From Rhodospirillaceae bacterium LM-1 (GTDB lineage Bacteria > Pseudomonadota > Alphaproteobacteria > Rhodospirillales > WMHbin7), in contig CACUVI010000027.1 in assembly GCA_902725215.1 (NCBI GenBank), positions 235,455-299,454 of the forward strand: 64,000 nt of DNA, given 5' to 3'. Numbering within the stretch: position 1 is the stretch's first letter; every line of letters begins with the position of its first letter. The position numbers and the translations under genes are program-made. The notes under the pieces were generated by a model. That model did not search any database. It was not told where the DNA came from and saw nothing but the letters and a program-made list of their open reading frames with translations. This document shows positions 26,201-38,307 of this stretch, piece after piece.

Positions 26201-27409
26201 CGGCATGGCGTCCAGGATCAGGCGCATCTGCGCCGTGCGCGAGGCCAGTTCGTTCTCGGTTGCCTTGAAATCGGCGATGTCGATCAGAACCGAGACCAAA
26301 CCGCCTTTGCCGTTTGTCGCGCCCCCGTTTTCCTCATGCCCGAAAGTGCGCTTCCAATACAGCATCTGATGGATGCGCCCGTCGGCCAGATGCGCACTGC
26401 TTTCGCCCTGCGATTCGCCGCCCTTGGCCAGCAGGATCATGTCTTCGGCATGGTTGCGCCTTGCCCGGTCGTCGCCGAACAGTTCGGGCGCCGTGCGCCC
26501 CATGATCATCTCGCGCCTGACGCCAAAGGCGATTTCATAGGCCTGATTGCAGCTGACGAAGCGGCCTTCGGTATCCTTGATCGCCACCGGGTTGGGGATC
26601 GTATCCAACAAGGTGCGCTCGAATTCCAATTGGCGTTTCAGTTGGAAGGTGTTGTTTCTGAAGATGACCAACGCCTGAGCCAAGCGCGAGAACTCGTCAT
26701 TGCCTTCCGCCGACGGGATGGGGTCGTCAAGTTGGCCTTGGGCCGCCCTTGTCATCGAATGCGTGATCGCCTCCAACGTGCCGATCACCCTTTCGCGCAT
26801 GGAATAGGCGCTCCAGGCGATCAGGATCAGGGCCATGCCGCCCAGGGCCACCAACAGAGACGAGAACAGGTCGTATCTTTGTTGGGCCTTGTCCAGGATG
26901 TGCTTGGCATGGCGGCGCTCGACGACCGTCAATTGGGCCAGGGCGCTGGTGACCGGCTCTATTGCGGGAAACATCTGCCGGGATAGATAGGTGGTGAGAT
27001 CTTGCACCGCCTCGGCCTCCAGGATGTCGGCCAATTCATTCAGCGATGCTTCGGCTTGGGCCATGCGGCTTTCGGTCATGGCCGCCAAGGATCGCTCGTC
27101 CTCGTCTAGCAGATGTGGCTTCAGGCGCGTCCAGGATTCAGCCATCTGGCTGCGGGTTTCTGCCAGTTGCTGTTTGGCGTTTCCCCAGTTCAAGGCGCCG
27201 TTGCGCACCTTGATGGCGATGGCGGGAACTTCAACGCCGTATTGTTCCGAAAGAGCGCGCAAATCGACCAGCGGTCCCAGGACGTCTTCGTTCAATTCAA
27301 CGAAAATGTCCTGCGTCGCCCGCAAAATCCAGGTGCTGTTGAAAGCCTGGACAAAGATGACCATCGCCAGTACCGCGAAGGCGGCATACAGACGGGCCTT
27401 GATCGACAT
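23216..27409 (-). CDS. Membrane hybrid histidine kinase (HAMP, three PAS, two REC, HPt)
   Basis: This is a 1397-residue sensor kinase. Two membrane segments (about residues 7–27 and 183–203) flank a helical periplasmic domain. HAMP (204–255) and three PAS domains (about 260–385, 395–510, 523–640) follow; the last two are closely similar and both contain RGDYG/QGDP-type stretches. Then come HisKA (His678 in [10 protein letters not shown]), HATPase (780–895), a degenerate receiver (910–1020, lacking the usual acidic pair), a canonical receiver (1043–1165, Asp1096) and an HPt domain (His1247 in QAHTLKG). The architecture supports a full internal phosphorelay ending in HPt. Overlaps with the downstream genes mark one operon. 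Confidence 0.92.
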   Translation of the reverse strand: MSIKARLYAAFAVLAMVIFVQAFNSTWILRATQDIFVELNEDVLGPLVDLRALSEQYGVEVPAIAIKVRNGALNWGNAKQQLAETRSQMAESWTRLKPHLLDEDERSLAAMTESRMAQAEASLNELADILEAEAVQDLTTYLSRQMFPAIEPVTSALAQLTVVERRHAKHILDKAQQRYDLFSSLLVALGGMALILIAWSAYSMRERVIGTLEAITHSMTRAAQGQLDDPIPSAEGNDEFSRLAQALVIFRNNTFQLKRQLEFERTLLDTIPNPVAIKDTEGRFVSCNQAYEIAFGVRREMIMGRTAPELFGDDRARRNHAEDMILLAKGGESQGESSAHLADGRIHQMLYWKRTFGHEENGGATNGKGGLVSVLIDIADFKATENELASRTAQMRLILDAMPGAVFMVDQRHRLVFHNARFAELFEFPPDLLRSGEPIIHHLRYLAARGDYGQGDPVELAQASFKGFYSPQGNLPATSTLLVGGKRFLKITRSQTNEQGTVYVALDVTPQVEAEARLADKTVQTQLVMEAVPGAIYQVDSDLNLTFYNESFLELFDLPPQMISEGMPLATILNFLAERGDYGPGDPKQLAEARLNSFFHDGPNETRSWYVTPGGKRTLRINRSAITPQGLVLVAIDVSDQIAARKALEENEGKLRLAREQAEEANRLKSDFLANMSHEIRTPMNAVMGMTHLLLKTSLSSRQHDYTIKIENSARTLLGILNDILDFSKIEAGKMDVEAVPFDLDHVLDTVCTMVGHRAHEKGLTLTLDVDPGVPRQLIGDSLRLSQVLINLVNNAVKFTEKGDIELALAAGKFSSNDIDLHIHVRDTGIGMTQEQQAKLFQAFVQADGSTTRKYGGTGLGLAISRRLVELMDGEIIVSSQPDKGSDFHVRVRMGVLTNEPPLGLPKMGPVLIVAEHPIERRVLTQLAAGLEIAVEVADSPGMAQDMLEAANKNGFGFDVILIDADMANQFGNYFSKPRKERPGIGLLSSFGADLPANSIADAFATKPLTATRLIHLLAEIKGQSGQLRQPREQESLQDVMGAHLLIVEDNPINQQVAQGLLDSFGITSEVAATGAQALGRLSQKDMRRFDGVLMDLQMPGMDGIETTRHLRADSRLDGMPIIAMTAHATMEERRKVLEAGMNDHVAKPVEPERLLAAIRTWIAPRLNPARPMVAPEPSASETPAVPPQDGALPGIDMAGALRRLNGNNDLLRRLLADFVTDYRSTGPLLRRLIDEGDHKEAERQAHTLKGVAANLGAMRVQELSMSLEKSLQERNMDFAKGEFALLDEAMQAIANSLGVDPGESEDTLLPSEPGPKDAGRLKTLRPKIDILSRHLAAYDGEALELFKEIEADLSLEGGKAPSARLGRLIERFAFDEAAEQLAVLSTALDPSSGCSA

Positions 27410-27513
27410 GCCAACTCCCCTGACACACGCGCTCGTCCAGCCCCCGCCGGACGCCCGATAAGTTATAAGGTCGTCATTTTAGAGGAAAGCAAAGTCCATG
27501 GACAGGGGGCATG

Positions 27514-28062
27514 TCATTTCGCGGCCTCGCGGATTGGGTAGGCCGTGCGCACCGTTCCATCCATATCAACGACCCCCTGAATATGGATTCCCGAAGGCGC
27601 TGCGCTGCGCCAGCCCCAGCTTCCGCCGTCCAGCATGCGGGTGAGCTTTGCCGTTTGATAGGCGGCCTCGACTTCCTTTTCCAACTGTCCGCGCGTCCAA
27701 CTGGAAGGGAAAAGGGTCGAATCGCTTTTCTTGGCAATCCATTCCCCGCTTTTGGGGTTGAAGATCTCGACCTTGGCCCTGACCACGCCGCGCGAATCGG
27801 GCTTTCCCGCTTTGACCACGCGCGCCGAGCGCGGCACGAAATCGACCCCGGCGTAATGAAAGCCCGTGGCTTGTCCGAAGGCGTTGATTTGCCCCGACAG
27901 GATGTGGCGCCAGTCGATCCGTTTTAAGGGGATGGCCTGGGCGGCTTCGGCGCCGGCCTCCACCTTGGCGGCAGATAAGCCAAGCGCTGGCCCCTCGGCC
28001 AGAAGCGGGGCCGGAAGAAGCGGGGGCAACAAAAGGAGGAGCAGGAGAGCTAAGCGTTTCAT
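27514..28062 (-). CDS. Exported EndoU-type nuclease
   Basis: The 182-residue protein has a Leu-rich signal peptide (residues 1–22, ending PAPLLA). The C-terminal domain matches bacterial EndoU: RHILSGQINAFGQATGFHY, VRAKVEIFNPKSGEW, KKSDSTLFPSSWTRGQ and a final IHIQGVVD…TAYPI. EndoU domains are metal-dependent or metal-independent RNases and are often toxin tips. Here the domain is alone behind a signal peptide, with no immunity gene or delivery domain nearby. It may instead be a periplasmic or secreted scavenging RNase. Confidence 0.72.
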   Translation of the reverse strand: MKRLALLLLLLLPPLLPAPLLAEGPALGLSAAKVEAGAEAAQAIPLKRIDWRHILSGQINAFGQATGFHYAGVDFVPRSARVVKAGKPDSRGVVRAKVEIFNPKSGEWIAKKSDSTLFPSSWTRGQLEKEVEAAYQTAKLTRMLDGGSWGWRSAAPSGIHIQGVVDMDGTVRTAYPIREAAK

Positions 28063-28123
28063 GGGGCAATTAGATGAAAGGAAAATGCGGCGGGATTATG
28101 TCATTATGAACGGCCAGAGACTA

Positions 28124-28389
28124 GGGTCTGTTGAGTATCACCGCACGAACCGCGCTTGAGGAGAAAAGGGTCGCATGAAAGGAGAAAATCGATGAGCGTA
28201 TCGGCTATACGGTCGAGATTTTCGACGCATCAGGCGGCCTTTTTCTCCCAAGCCCTTCGGGACGCTGCCATTTTTGCGCCCGGGTTCGTCACTCAAGGTT
28301 TGTGGACGCCCAGTCCACCGCGCCTTTCGTTCCTGCCCGGACGCAAAAATGACTTGCGTCGCGGCCGTGTGCTGATACTCAACAGACCC
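28124..28389. mobile_element. MITE with 17-base terminal inverted repeats
   Basis: A 266-base element is bounded by perfect inverted repeats, GGGTCTGTTGAGTATCA at 28124–28140 and its complement at 28373–28389. The flanking bases CTAG (28121–28124) and CTGG (28388–28391) could be a worn CTAG-type target duplication, as made by IS5-family elements. The inside holds only short, unconvincing ORFs on both strands and no transposase. It fills the gap between the EndoU gene and the gene at 28409 and ends 19 bases before the latter. Confidence 0.75.
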
Positions 28390-28408
28390 TGGAGCCGCCG
28401 ATAGGAAA

Positions 28409-29092
28409 ATGCTGAAAGAAATTTTGTTCTGCCTGCAAGAAGCGCCGCATATGCGCCATGGCTGGCGGGTTGCGGCCGAACAGGCGGCCATCCATGCCAG
28501 ATTTCGCCGTCATCCCGAAGAATGGGGAACGCATTTGGCGATTTGCCGCGAACTGGTCCGGGAAGCGGCGCTAGGCTGCAAGCGGGGGGGCTGTGCCGCC
28601 GTTCTGGGGTCCGGCCTATTGCTCGACGTGCCGTTGGAGGAGCTGTGCCAGCGATTCGAACGCGTGTTGCTGATCGACCTGCATCATCCCAGGTCGGCCC
28701 GGCAAGCCGGGAAACGCCACGCCAATCTTGTGTTGCGCCATGCCGACGTGACCAAGCCGGGATTCTGGGGGCATTTGGCCCAGGAAGCGGATTTCGTGGT
28801 CAGTCTTAATCTGGCGGCTCAGCTCGCCTTGGCGGCGGGGGGCGAACAGGCGGCCAGAAACCACGCCCTGATGCTGAAATCTTGGCCGGGGGGCAGCATG
28901 ATGATCTCTGAGTTCGCCCGCGTCGAATTGGATGTCGAAGGCAGGGAGATTGCCCGCGAGCCAGCGCTTGCCCTGGGCCATGATTTCGATTTACCGGAAA
29001 AATTATGGAAATGGTATCTGGCGCCGCCGGGGGAACTTGCCCCATATAGGGGGCTGGCTCTGGAGATCGGCGCCTGGAAATGGAGAGTTTGA
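28409..29092 (+). CDS. Methyltransferase-like protein of unknown function
   Basis: The 227-residue protein looks like a Rossmann-fold, SAM-methyltransferase-type domain: AAVLGSGLLLDVPLEEL (glycine loop, about residues 64–80), VLLIDLHHPR (acidic ribose-binding position) and LRHADVTKPGFW. No specific family was recognised. The 5' end begins 19 bases after a MITE, so the native promoter may have been displaced; ATG 28451 (MRHGWRVAAEQ) is an alternative start. It overlaps the next gene by 13 bases, which implies joint expression. Confidence 0.6.
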   Translation: MLKEILFCLQEAPHMRHGWRVAAEQAAIHARFRRHPEEWGTHLAICRELVREAALGCKRGGCAAVLGSGLLLDVPLEELCQRFERVLLIDLHHPRSARQAGKRHANLVLRHADVTKPGFWGHLAQEADFVVSLNLAAQLALAAGGEQAARNHALMLKSWPGGSMMISEFARVELDVEGREIAREPALALGHDFDLPEKLWKWYLAPPGELAPYRGLALEIGAWKWRV

Positions 29093-30360
29093 CTTTGCGC
29101 CTGAATGCCGAACGTTTGAATCTGGAATGCCTGTGCAAGGCGGTGTCGGACGACAAGCTGGCGCAATCGCTTGACAGGCGGTCGGGCAAGACGGGATTTG
29201 GTGCGGGCGTTCTGGAAAACCGCCCCCATCTTTTTTCGCGCACGCCCGTTTTCGTCACCAAGGACGATGCCGTCATGATGGCCGACATGGTCAAGGCCAT
29301 CGAACGCGTTTCCAGGCTGCCCGCCTGGGTCCAGGCGGCGCTTGAAGATGCGCCCCAAGCGGCGAAGCGCGATTTCAAGACGAAAAGCGTGTTCATGGGC
29401 TACGATTTTCATATCGGCCCGCAAGGTCCGTTGCTGATCGAGGTGAACACCAATGCGGGCGGGGCTTATCTCAATCTGGCGATTCTGGATGTGCTGGACG
29501 CTTGTTGCGAGGATGCCGGGCGGGCGATGGCGGATCACCATCCGGATGTGAAAAAGCTGGACGAGGCCTTCGTCGAAATTTTTCGCGCCGAGATGCAAGC
29601 CCAAAAGCCCGGGCAGGCGCTTGCCTTCGCGGCCATCGTCGATGATGATCCGGAAAGCCAGTATTTGCTGCCGGAATTCGAACTGGTGCAGGCGTCCTTT
29701 CAAAGGGCGGGCATCGACAGCGTGATCGTCGATCCCGGGGCGCTGGACTACCAGGGCGGCTTGCTTTCGCATCAAGGCAGAATCGTCGATCTGGTTTACA
29801 ACCGGTTGGTCGATTTCGGCCTGGACGAGGAACGCCACGCGCAATTGCGCATGGCCTGCCTGGACGGGGCGGCGGTTGTCACGCCCAGCCCGCGCGCCCA
29901 TGCCGTGCTGGCCAATAAGCGCCATCTGACATTGTTGTCGGATGCCGACGCCCTGACGGCGCTGGGGGCAAGCGCTGACGATGCAAACATGATTTCGGCG
30001 CATGTGCCGCGCTCGGTTTTGGTAACGCCCGAGAATGCCGACGAGTTGTGGGCCAAACGCAAGCGCTGGTTCTTTAAGCCCGCCTCGGGGCATGCCGGCA
30101 AGGCGGCTTATCGCGGCGACAAAATGACGCGTGGCGTTTGGCAAGATATTCTAAAGGCCGATTCCTATGTGGCCCAGGAAGTGGCCCCTCCCGCCGAGCG
30201 CGGCGTGATGGTTGAAGGCATTGCCGCGCGCATGAAATCGGATATTCGTCTCTACAGCTATGACGGCGACGGCCTGCTGATGGCGGCTAGGCTTTATCAG
30301 GGCCAAACCACGAATTTCAGAACCCAGGGCGGCGGCTTCGCCCCGGTTCTGGTGGTGTGA
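29080..30360 (+). CDS. Circularly permuted ATP-grasp-like protein of unknown function
   Basis: The 426-residue protein has ATP-grasp features in permuted order. The metal-binding segment LLIEVNTNAGGAY is at residues 118–130. The nucleotide-binding loop RWFFKPASGHAGKAAYRG comes much later, at 329–346, with YQGQTTNFRTQGGG near the end. In ordinary ATP-grasp enzymes the loop precedes the Glu/Asn segment. Related permuted enzymes ligate amines or amino acids to carboxylates, so a ligase or amide-forming role is plausible. It is translationally coupled to the methyltransferase-like gene, suggesting a two-step modification or small-molecule pathway. Confidence 0.6.
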   Translation: MESLTLRLNAERLNLECLCKAVSDDKLAQSLDRRSGKTGFGAGVLENRPHLFSRTPVFVTKDDAVMMADMVKAIERVSRLPAWVQAALEDAPQAAKRDFKTKSVFMGYDFHIGPQGPLLIEVNTNAGGAYLNLAILDVLDACCEDAGRAMADHHPDVKKLDEAFVEIFRAEMQAQKPGQALAFAAIVDDDPESQYLLPEFELVQASFQRAGIDSVIVDPGALDYQGGLLSHQGRIVDLVYNRLVDFGLDEERHAQLRMACLDGAAVVTPSPRAHAVLANKRHLTLLSDADALTALGASADDANMISAHVPRSVLVTPENADELWAKRKRWFFKPASGHAGKAAYRGDKMTRGVWQDILKADSYVAQEVAPPAERGVMVEGIAARMKSDIRLYSYDGDGLLMAARLYQGQTTNFRTQGGGFAPVLVV

Positions 30361-30364
30361 CTGG

Positions 30365-31513
30365 TCATGAGCTAGGCGCACAAACGGGAAGGTAAGAGCG
30401 CTTGCGGGCATAAATCAGCGCTTGTTCGTAAACCGACAAGGTCTCGGCCATTCTGGCATCAAAGCGCAGGTGACGTTCGGCCAATTTTCGCCCAGCAAGG
30501 GCCAGCGTTTTCGCCAGTTCCGGATCATCAATGAGGGTGCTAATCGCCTCAGCCAACGCCTTTGGGTTGGCGGCGGGCACGGTCAAGCCAGTTTCACCAT
30601 CTCGCACGATTTCCACCGTACCGCCAACAGCCGAGGCAACGATAGGCCGGCCGCGCGCCAGAGCTTGCGCCGCCGCGCGGGGCTGCGCTTCGGTAAGCGA
30701 GGGGATCGCCACCAAGTCGGCGGCTTCGATCAAATCGGGAATCTCGTCGCTGTAGCCGGTGAAAACAACCTTGTCGGAAACGCCGCATTCCTTGGCAAGC
30801 ATCGTCAGAGCCTTTGCATAGGCACCGCTTTCTTGGGTCGGTCCACCGACAATGGCGAGGCGCGCCTGCGGGTGTGCAGGGGCTAGCAAGGCAAATGCCT
30901 GGATCAGATGGTCTTGGCCCTTGTCTGGCCTAAGCATGCCAACACAAACTATCAAATATTGTTCCGGCCCAAAACCAAGCCTTGTACGCGCAGCGACCCG
31001 ACGGTCGGCATTCGCGGGTGCAAAGAAGCGCTCATCTGCCCATTCACCGACCACGCTTGATCGATTGGAATCCGCAAGGCCTGTTGCAATCAGGCCGTCT
31101 AGAACGCAATGGGCCACAGCGATGACATGATCGGCGCCCAGTCTCCATTGAAGTCTGCGTAGGAGCGAGCCTTTCAGAGGCTGATTAAGATGGCGCGAAC
31201 GCACGACAGCGCAAAGGTCAAGGCAGCCCATCGATGTTTTTGCGTCGCGGGTGTAATGAGCATCGATTAGATCGATCCGCATTTCCTTGATCAAACGACG
31301 AAAAGCCAACAGTGTTGACAGGCGCCATGGACGATCAAAATTGAAGGGCAACAACGGCAAATTCTTTGCCCGGGCGCGGGCGGCGGTTGCGCCATCTCCA
31401 GGCGTTGCCAACCATGCCGAATAGCCGTGGGCCACCAGCCACTCGACCTGCTCCAAGGTTCGTTGCTCCATGCCGCCCCAGTTTCTGCCGGGCACAGTGT
31501 GAAGAATTCGCAT
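30365..31513 (-). CDS. Family 4 glycosyltransferase 1
   Basis: The 382-residue GT-B enzyme starts MRILHTVPGRNWGGMEQRTLEQVEWL (shown across residues 1–26). It carries the family 4 elements VGMLRPDKGQDHLIQAF and the acceptor-side VAIPSLTEAQPRAAAQALARG with the donor-binding Glu. It likely adds sugars to lipopolysaccharide or another envelope glycan. A close paralogue lies at 38307–39451. The ATG at 31513 is preceded by AGAGGG and begins eight bases after the deacetylase stop. Confidence 0.88.
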   Translation of the reverse strand: MRILHTVPGRNWGGMEQRTLEQVEWLVAHGYSAWLATPGDGATAARARAKNLPLLPFNFDRPWRLSTLLAFRRLIKEMRIDLIDAHYTRDAKTSMGCLDLCAVVRSRHLNQPLKGSLLRRLQWRLGADHVIAVAHCVLDGLIATGLADSNRSSVVGEWADERFFAPANADRRVAARTRLGFGPEQYLIVCVGMLRPDKGQDHLIQAFALLAPAHPQARLAIVGGPTQESGAYAKALTMLAKECGVSDKVVFTGYSDEIPDLIEAADLVAIPSLTEAQPRAAAQALARGRPIVASAVGGTVEIVRDGETGLTVPAANPKALAEAISTLIDDPELAKTLALAGRKLAERHLRFDARMAETLSVYEQALIYARKRSYLPVCAPSS

Positions 31514-31521
31514 ATACCCTC

Positions 31522-32250
31522 TTAACGCAGAATAAACCGTTCCCAGACTGGAACGGAAGGGCGTGGCGTCACGGCAACCGAAGCCAAGCCCCTGGCCGAC
31601 AGCATTTCCAAAAGTTGCCGCATCAATTCCACAGTGACCCAAGCCTTAAGTCCGCCATCGGGGACTTCGTTCACGGGCTGGTCATGCATCAAGAGCAAGG
31701 CGTTCGCCAAGTTTGGTGAATTGGCCAGCCGGGCCACCTGAGTTGCAATCTCGGCCCTGGCATCGGCTTCAGTGCTGTGCTTGGAAGCGATTACATGATC
31801 CTCGGTCGAGAGCTGCCAATGCGCTATCTGACAACCAGGACTCCACGCCTCCAAGGCGCGATGTATGCGGGCATTGCGATAGCCGCCATTATAGGGAAGA
31901 CGTATCAGGTATGGGCGGGGCGTTGGGCGAAAGCGCCTTAGCAATTCTTCGCTACGTTCAAGATCTTGGGCAAGGCGTGTGATCGGGCACCGGTCAAGAC
32001 GCACATGCTCCCAGCCGTGAGCGTAAACGGCATGGCCGCGGCGAACCGTTTCAGCCACCAGATCAAGCGCGCGCAGGGCGCGAAACCCGCTCATGAAGAA
32101 GGTGGCCTTTGCCCGATGTTGATCCAAAAGATCAAGCATGGCGGGCAACGCTTCCGGAGTAGGCGCGTCATCGACGGTCAGCGCGACCTGGCCCTGTCCA
32201 GCAACGGTTCGAATCAGTGGTCGCCATGCGCCTAAGGAAAGGCTTGCCAT
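31522..32250 (-). CDS. Polysaccharide deacetylase (NodB family)
   Basis: The 242-residue protein has the NodB metal-dependent deacetylase motifs: VALTVDDAPTPE (Asp-Asp), ATFFMSGF, AHGWEHVRL (His-X3-His metal ligands), RLPYNGGYRN and LLLMHDQPV. It removes N-acetyl or O-acetyl groups from a polysaccharide. It has no signal peptide, so it may act on a lipid-linked or cytoplasmic sugar. It is in one unit with the glycosyltransferase gene that follows. Confidence 0.85.
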   Translation of the reverse strand: MASLSLGAWRPLIRTVAGQGQVALTVDDAPTPEALPAMLDLLDQHRAKATFFMSGFRALRALDLVAETVRRGHAVYAHGWEHVRLDRCPITRLAQDLERSEELLRRFRPTPRPYLIRLPYNGGYRNARIHRALEAWSPGCQIAHWQLSTEDHVIASKHSTEADARAEIATQVARLANSPNLANALLLMHDQPVNEVPDGGLKAWVTVELMRQLLEMLSARGLASVAVTPRPSVPVWERFILR

Positions 32251-32342
32251 CTAGTGTTTCCGCATTCGATCAAGTTTCTCAATGTCGGTGCCGTATGTCG
32301 TTTCTGTCGCATTTTTTTGCGCGCCCCCTTCATTCTTCAGCG

Positions 32343-33131
32343 TCATTCCGGGGCACGGTAGATCACCAGGGATGTCCCGCCGACATGGCGCAAGGGATGC
32401 GTGCGCGCCAGTTCGTTCAAGGCGCGCCAGACGCCTTTTTGCTTTCTGGGGCCGCGGTAATCATGCCAGACGACAAGTCCGCCAGGTTTGATCATGGAAA
32501 GCGCCTTGGCCGTGTCGCTCTTGACATAGGAATAGGCGTGCGAGCCATCGACGAAGATCAAGTCGCAGCTTTTGATGTAGGGCGTTTCGTCGAAAGATTT
32601 GCTATCGCCAAATAGCTGAGTGATTTTGGCTTCGACCGAGGTGCCTGAATAAAGAAAACTCGAATAGATTGTTTCAGTCAGCGCGTCATGGGTAACGTCT
32701 TCCTCGTCTCCCGCTTCCTTGACATAAGCGGCAAGTTGATCTGGGGCTAAAGTAAGCGTGGTGATCCGCGCTTCTGGAGCGCTGTTTCTCGCCCAAAGAT
32801 AAGTGGTGCGTCCCGTACAGGTGCCAAATTCGAACATGGACAACGATTTCTTGCTCAGGACGGCTAGAATCCATTGTTCAAGGTCCGATACGCCGCTCCT
32901 CACTTCTATATTGGCTATGTGATGGACTTCACAATCTAGATTGGGGCCGTAGGGACCCGGCGTAAAGGCTGGATCAATTTCCGACGGTCGGAGTTTGGGG
33001 ATCGGCCATGGCCCGAAGGTTGAGCGCTGTTTAGCGCGATTTCGGACGCGAATGACATACGAAGCAAGTGAAACAGAAGTTATCAATAAAACAATTATGC
33101 AAACAGAAAGAACCACTTCAAGTTGAGTCAT
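32343..33131 (-). CDS. Membrane-anchored class I SAM-dependent methyltransferase
   Basis: The 262-residue protein has one N-terminal membrane segment (VVLSVCIIVLLITSVSLASYV). A class I methyltransferase domain of the methyltransferase-24 type follows: MFEFGTCTGRTTYLWA (SAM-binding loop) and DLIFVDGSHAYSYVKSD. It probably methylates a glycan or lipid precursor, since it sits upstream of a deacetylase and a glycosyltransferase. Its gene and upstream region are more AT-rich than the surroundings. Confidence 0.75.
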   Translation of the reverse strand: MTQLEVVLSVCIIVLLITSVSLASYVIRVRNRAKQRSTFGPWPIPKLRPSEIDPAFTPGPYGPNLDCEVHHIANIEVRSGVSDLEQWILAVLSKKSLSMFEFGTCTGRTTYLWARNSAPEARITTLTLAPDQLAAYVKEAGDEEDVTHDALTETIYSSFLYSGTSVEAKITQLFGDSKSFDETPYIKSCDLIFVDGSHAYSYVKSDTAKALSMIKPGGLVVWHDYRGPRKQKGVWRALNELARTHPLRHVGGTSLVIYRAPE

Positions 33132-33316
33132 GGACCATTTCTCTTCACGTTAGTGACGTGACGTATTTCGTCACAAATTTGTGAATAATTGATATGTACA
33201 TGGCCGTCGCCATAAGTCGTATTATTATTTAGCTGAGAAATATTTTATAGCACATGCGCAATATGATTGAAGGTAAAAATTATTATAATTTTATATACTT
33301 GTTTTATTGCCGATCA
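33132..33316. other. AT-rich intergenic region
   Basis: These 185 bases between the methyltransferase gene and the 3' end of tsaD are conspicuously AT-rich in a GC-rich window. They probably hold the promoter of the methyltransferase gene. No ORF, RNA gene or clear operator was seen. The drop in GC is shared with the methyltransferase start, consistent with acquired envelope-glycan genes. Confidence 0.4.
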
Positions 33317-36987
<3,671 letters not shown>

Positions 36988-36988
<1 letters not shown>

Positions 36989-38307
36989 TGCTGCGCCTGC
37001 TTCGCTATCTCCTGGGGGTTGGCGTTCTGGTGGCGCTTTCGGTGTGGCTGGCCGATCGTCCGGGATCGGTGGCGCTTGATTGGCTGGGTTGGCGCATCGA
37101 GACCAGCGTGCCCTTGTTGCTTGTTCTTTTGCTGCTGACGGCCTTTACTCTGTTCTGGCTGGCGCGCGTCTTCGGCTTTCTGGTCGGCATGCCCAGCATC
37201 TTTGGCCGCATGCTGGACGAGCGCAAGCAACGCAAAGGTTATGAAGCCCTGACCAAGGGGTTGGTGGCGGTGGCGGCGGGCGATCCGAAAGAGGCGTTGC
37301 GCCAAGCCAGACAAGCCGATTCATTTCTGAAAGCGCCGCCGCTCACATTGCTGCTGGCCGCCCAGGCAGCGCAATTGGCGGGAGACGACGACGGGGCCGC
37401 CCTGCATTTCGAAGCCATGCGCCAGCGCCCGGAAACGGAATTTCTGGCCCTGCGCGGCCTGATCACCCAGGCCTTAAAAAAAGGCGATCATGTTGCCGCT
37501 TTGCGGCATGCCAGACGCGCGCATGCTTTGAAACCCGAAGCAGAATGGGTCTATTCGGCGCTATCCACCTTGCTGATCGAGGAACATGCCTGGGACGAAG
37601 CGCTGGGTCTGACGGAAAAGGCCGCCAAGCGCCATATGATCGGCGCCCCCGTCGCCAAACGCAGGCGGGCGCTGTTGTTGCTGGAAGCGGCCACCGAGGC
37701 CGCGGACCCGGCGCATGGCGCCAAGCTGGCCCAGAACGCTTTCGAATTGGCGCCCGATCTGCCAGCCGCCGCCATGATGGCCGCCCAGCGCCTGAAGGAA
37801 AGCGGCAAGGAATCCAAGGCAGTCCGCTTGCTTGAGAAGGCGTGGTCGTCATGCCCGCACCCAAGCATTGCCCAGACGTTTCTCGATCTGGTCGCCAACG
37901 AAGATCCTTTGAAACAGGTGATTGCCGTCGAGAAAATGGTGAGTGGAAAGCAAGGCGATACTGAGAGCCAAATCGCGGTCGCCACCGCCGCCTTGAAGGC
38001 CCGCCTGTGGGGCAAGGCCAGGACGGCGCTTCTGCCGCTGGCCGAAGCGGCGCATCCTCAGGCTCGTGTGATCAGCCTGATGGCGGCCATCGACGAAGCA
38101 GAGGGGCGGTTGGCCGATTCCGTCGCTTGGCTGCGCCGGTTGAACGATGCTGCTCCCGATCCCGTCTGGAGCTGTTCCGCCTGCGGACATGTGGCCGAGT
38201 CCTGGTCCTCGTCGTGTCCTTCCTGCCATGCCTTCGATACGATGGTTTGGAAAACGCCCGAACGGTCTTTTTCACTTGGCGAGGTTCAGAGGATCGCAGC
38301 TGTTTGA
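36988..38307 (+). CDS. hemY: HemY-like membrane protein with TPR repeats and C-terminal zinc ribbon
   Basis: The 439-residue protein has two N-terminal membrane segments (RYLLGVGVLVALSVWLA and VPLLLVLLLLTAFTLFWLA) and HemY_N features, then TPR-like helices. A C-terminal cysteine pair arrangement (CSACGHVAESWSSSCPSC) forms a rubredoxin-like zinc ribbon. Its exact role in haem synthesis is unsettled. The ATG overlaps the last base of the fusion gene's stop (TGATG), and the same pattern joins it to the following glycosyltransferase. Confidence 0.87.

Noticed and set aside
28156-28404. 82-codon ORF inside the MITE
   Set aside because: Comparable ORFs occur on both strands of the element, it spans the terminal repeat and has no recognisable domain.
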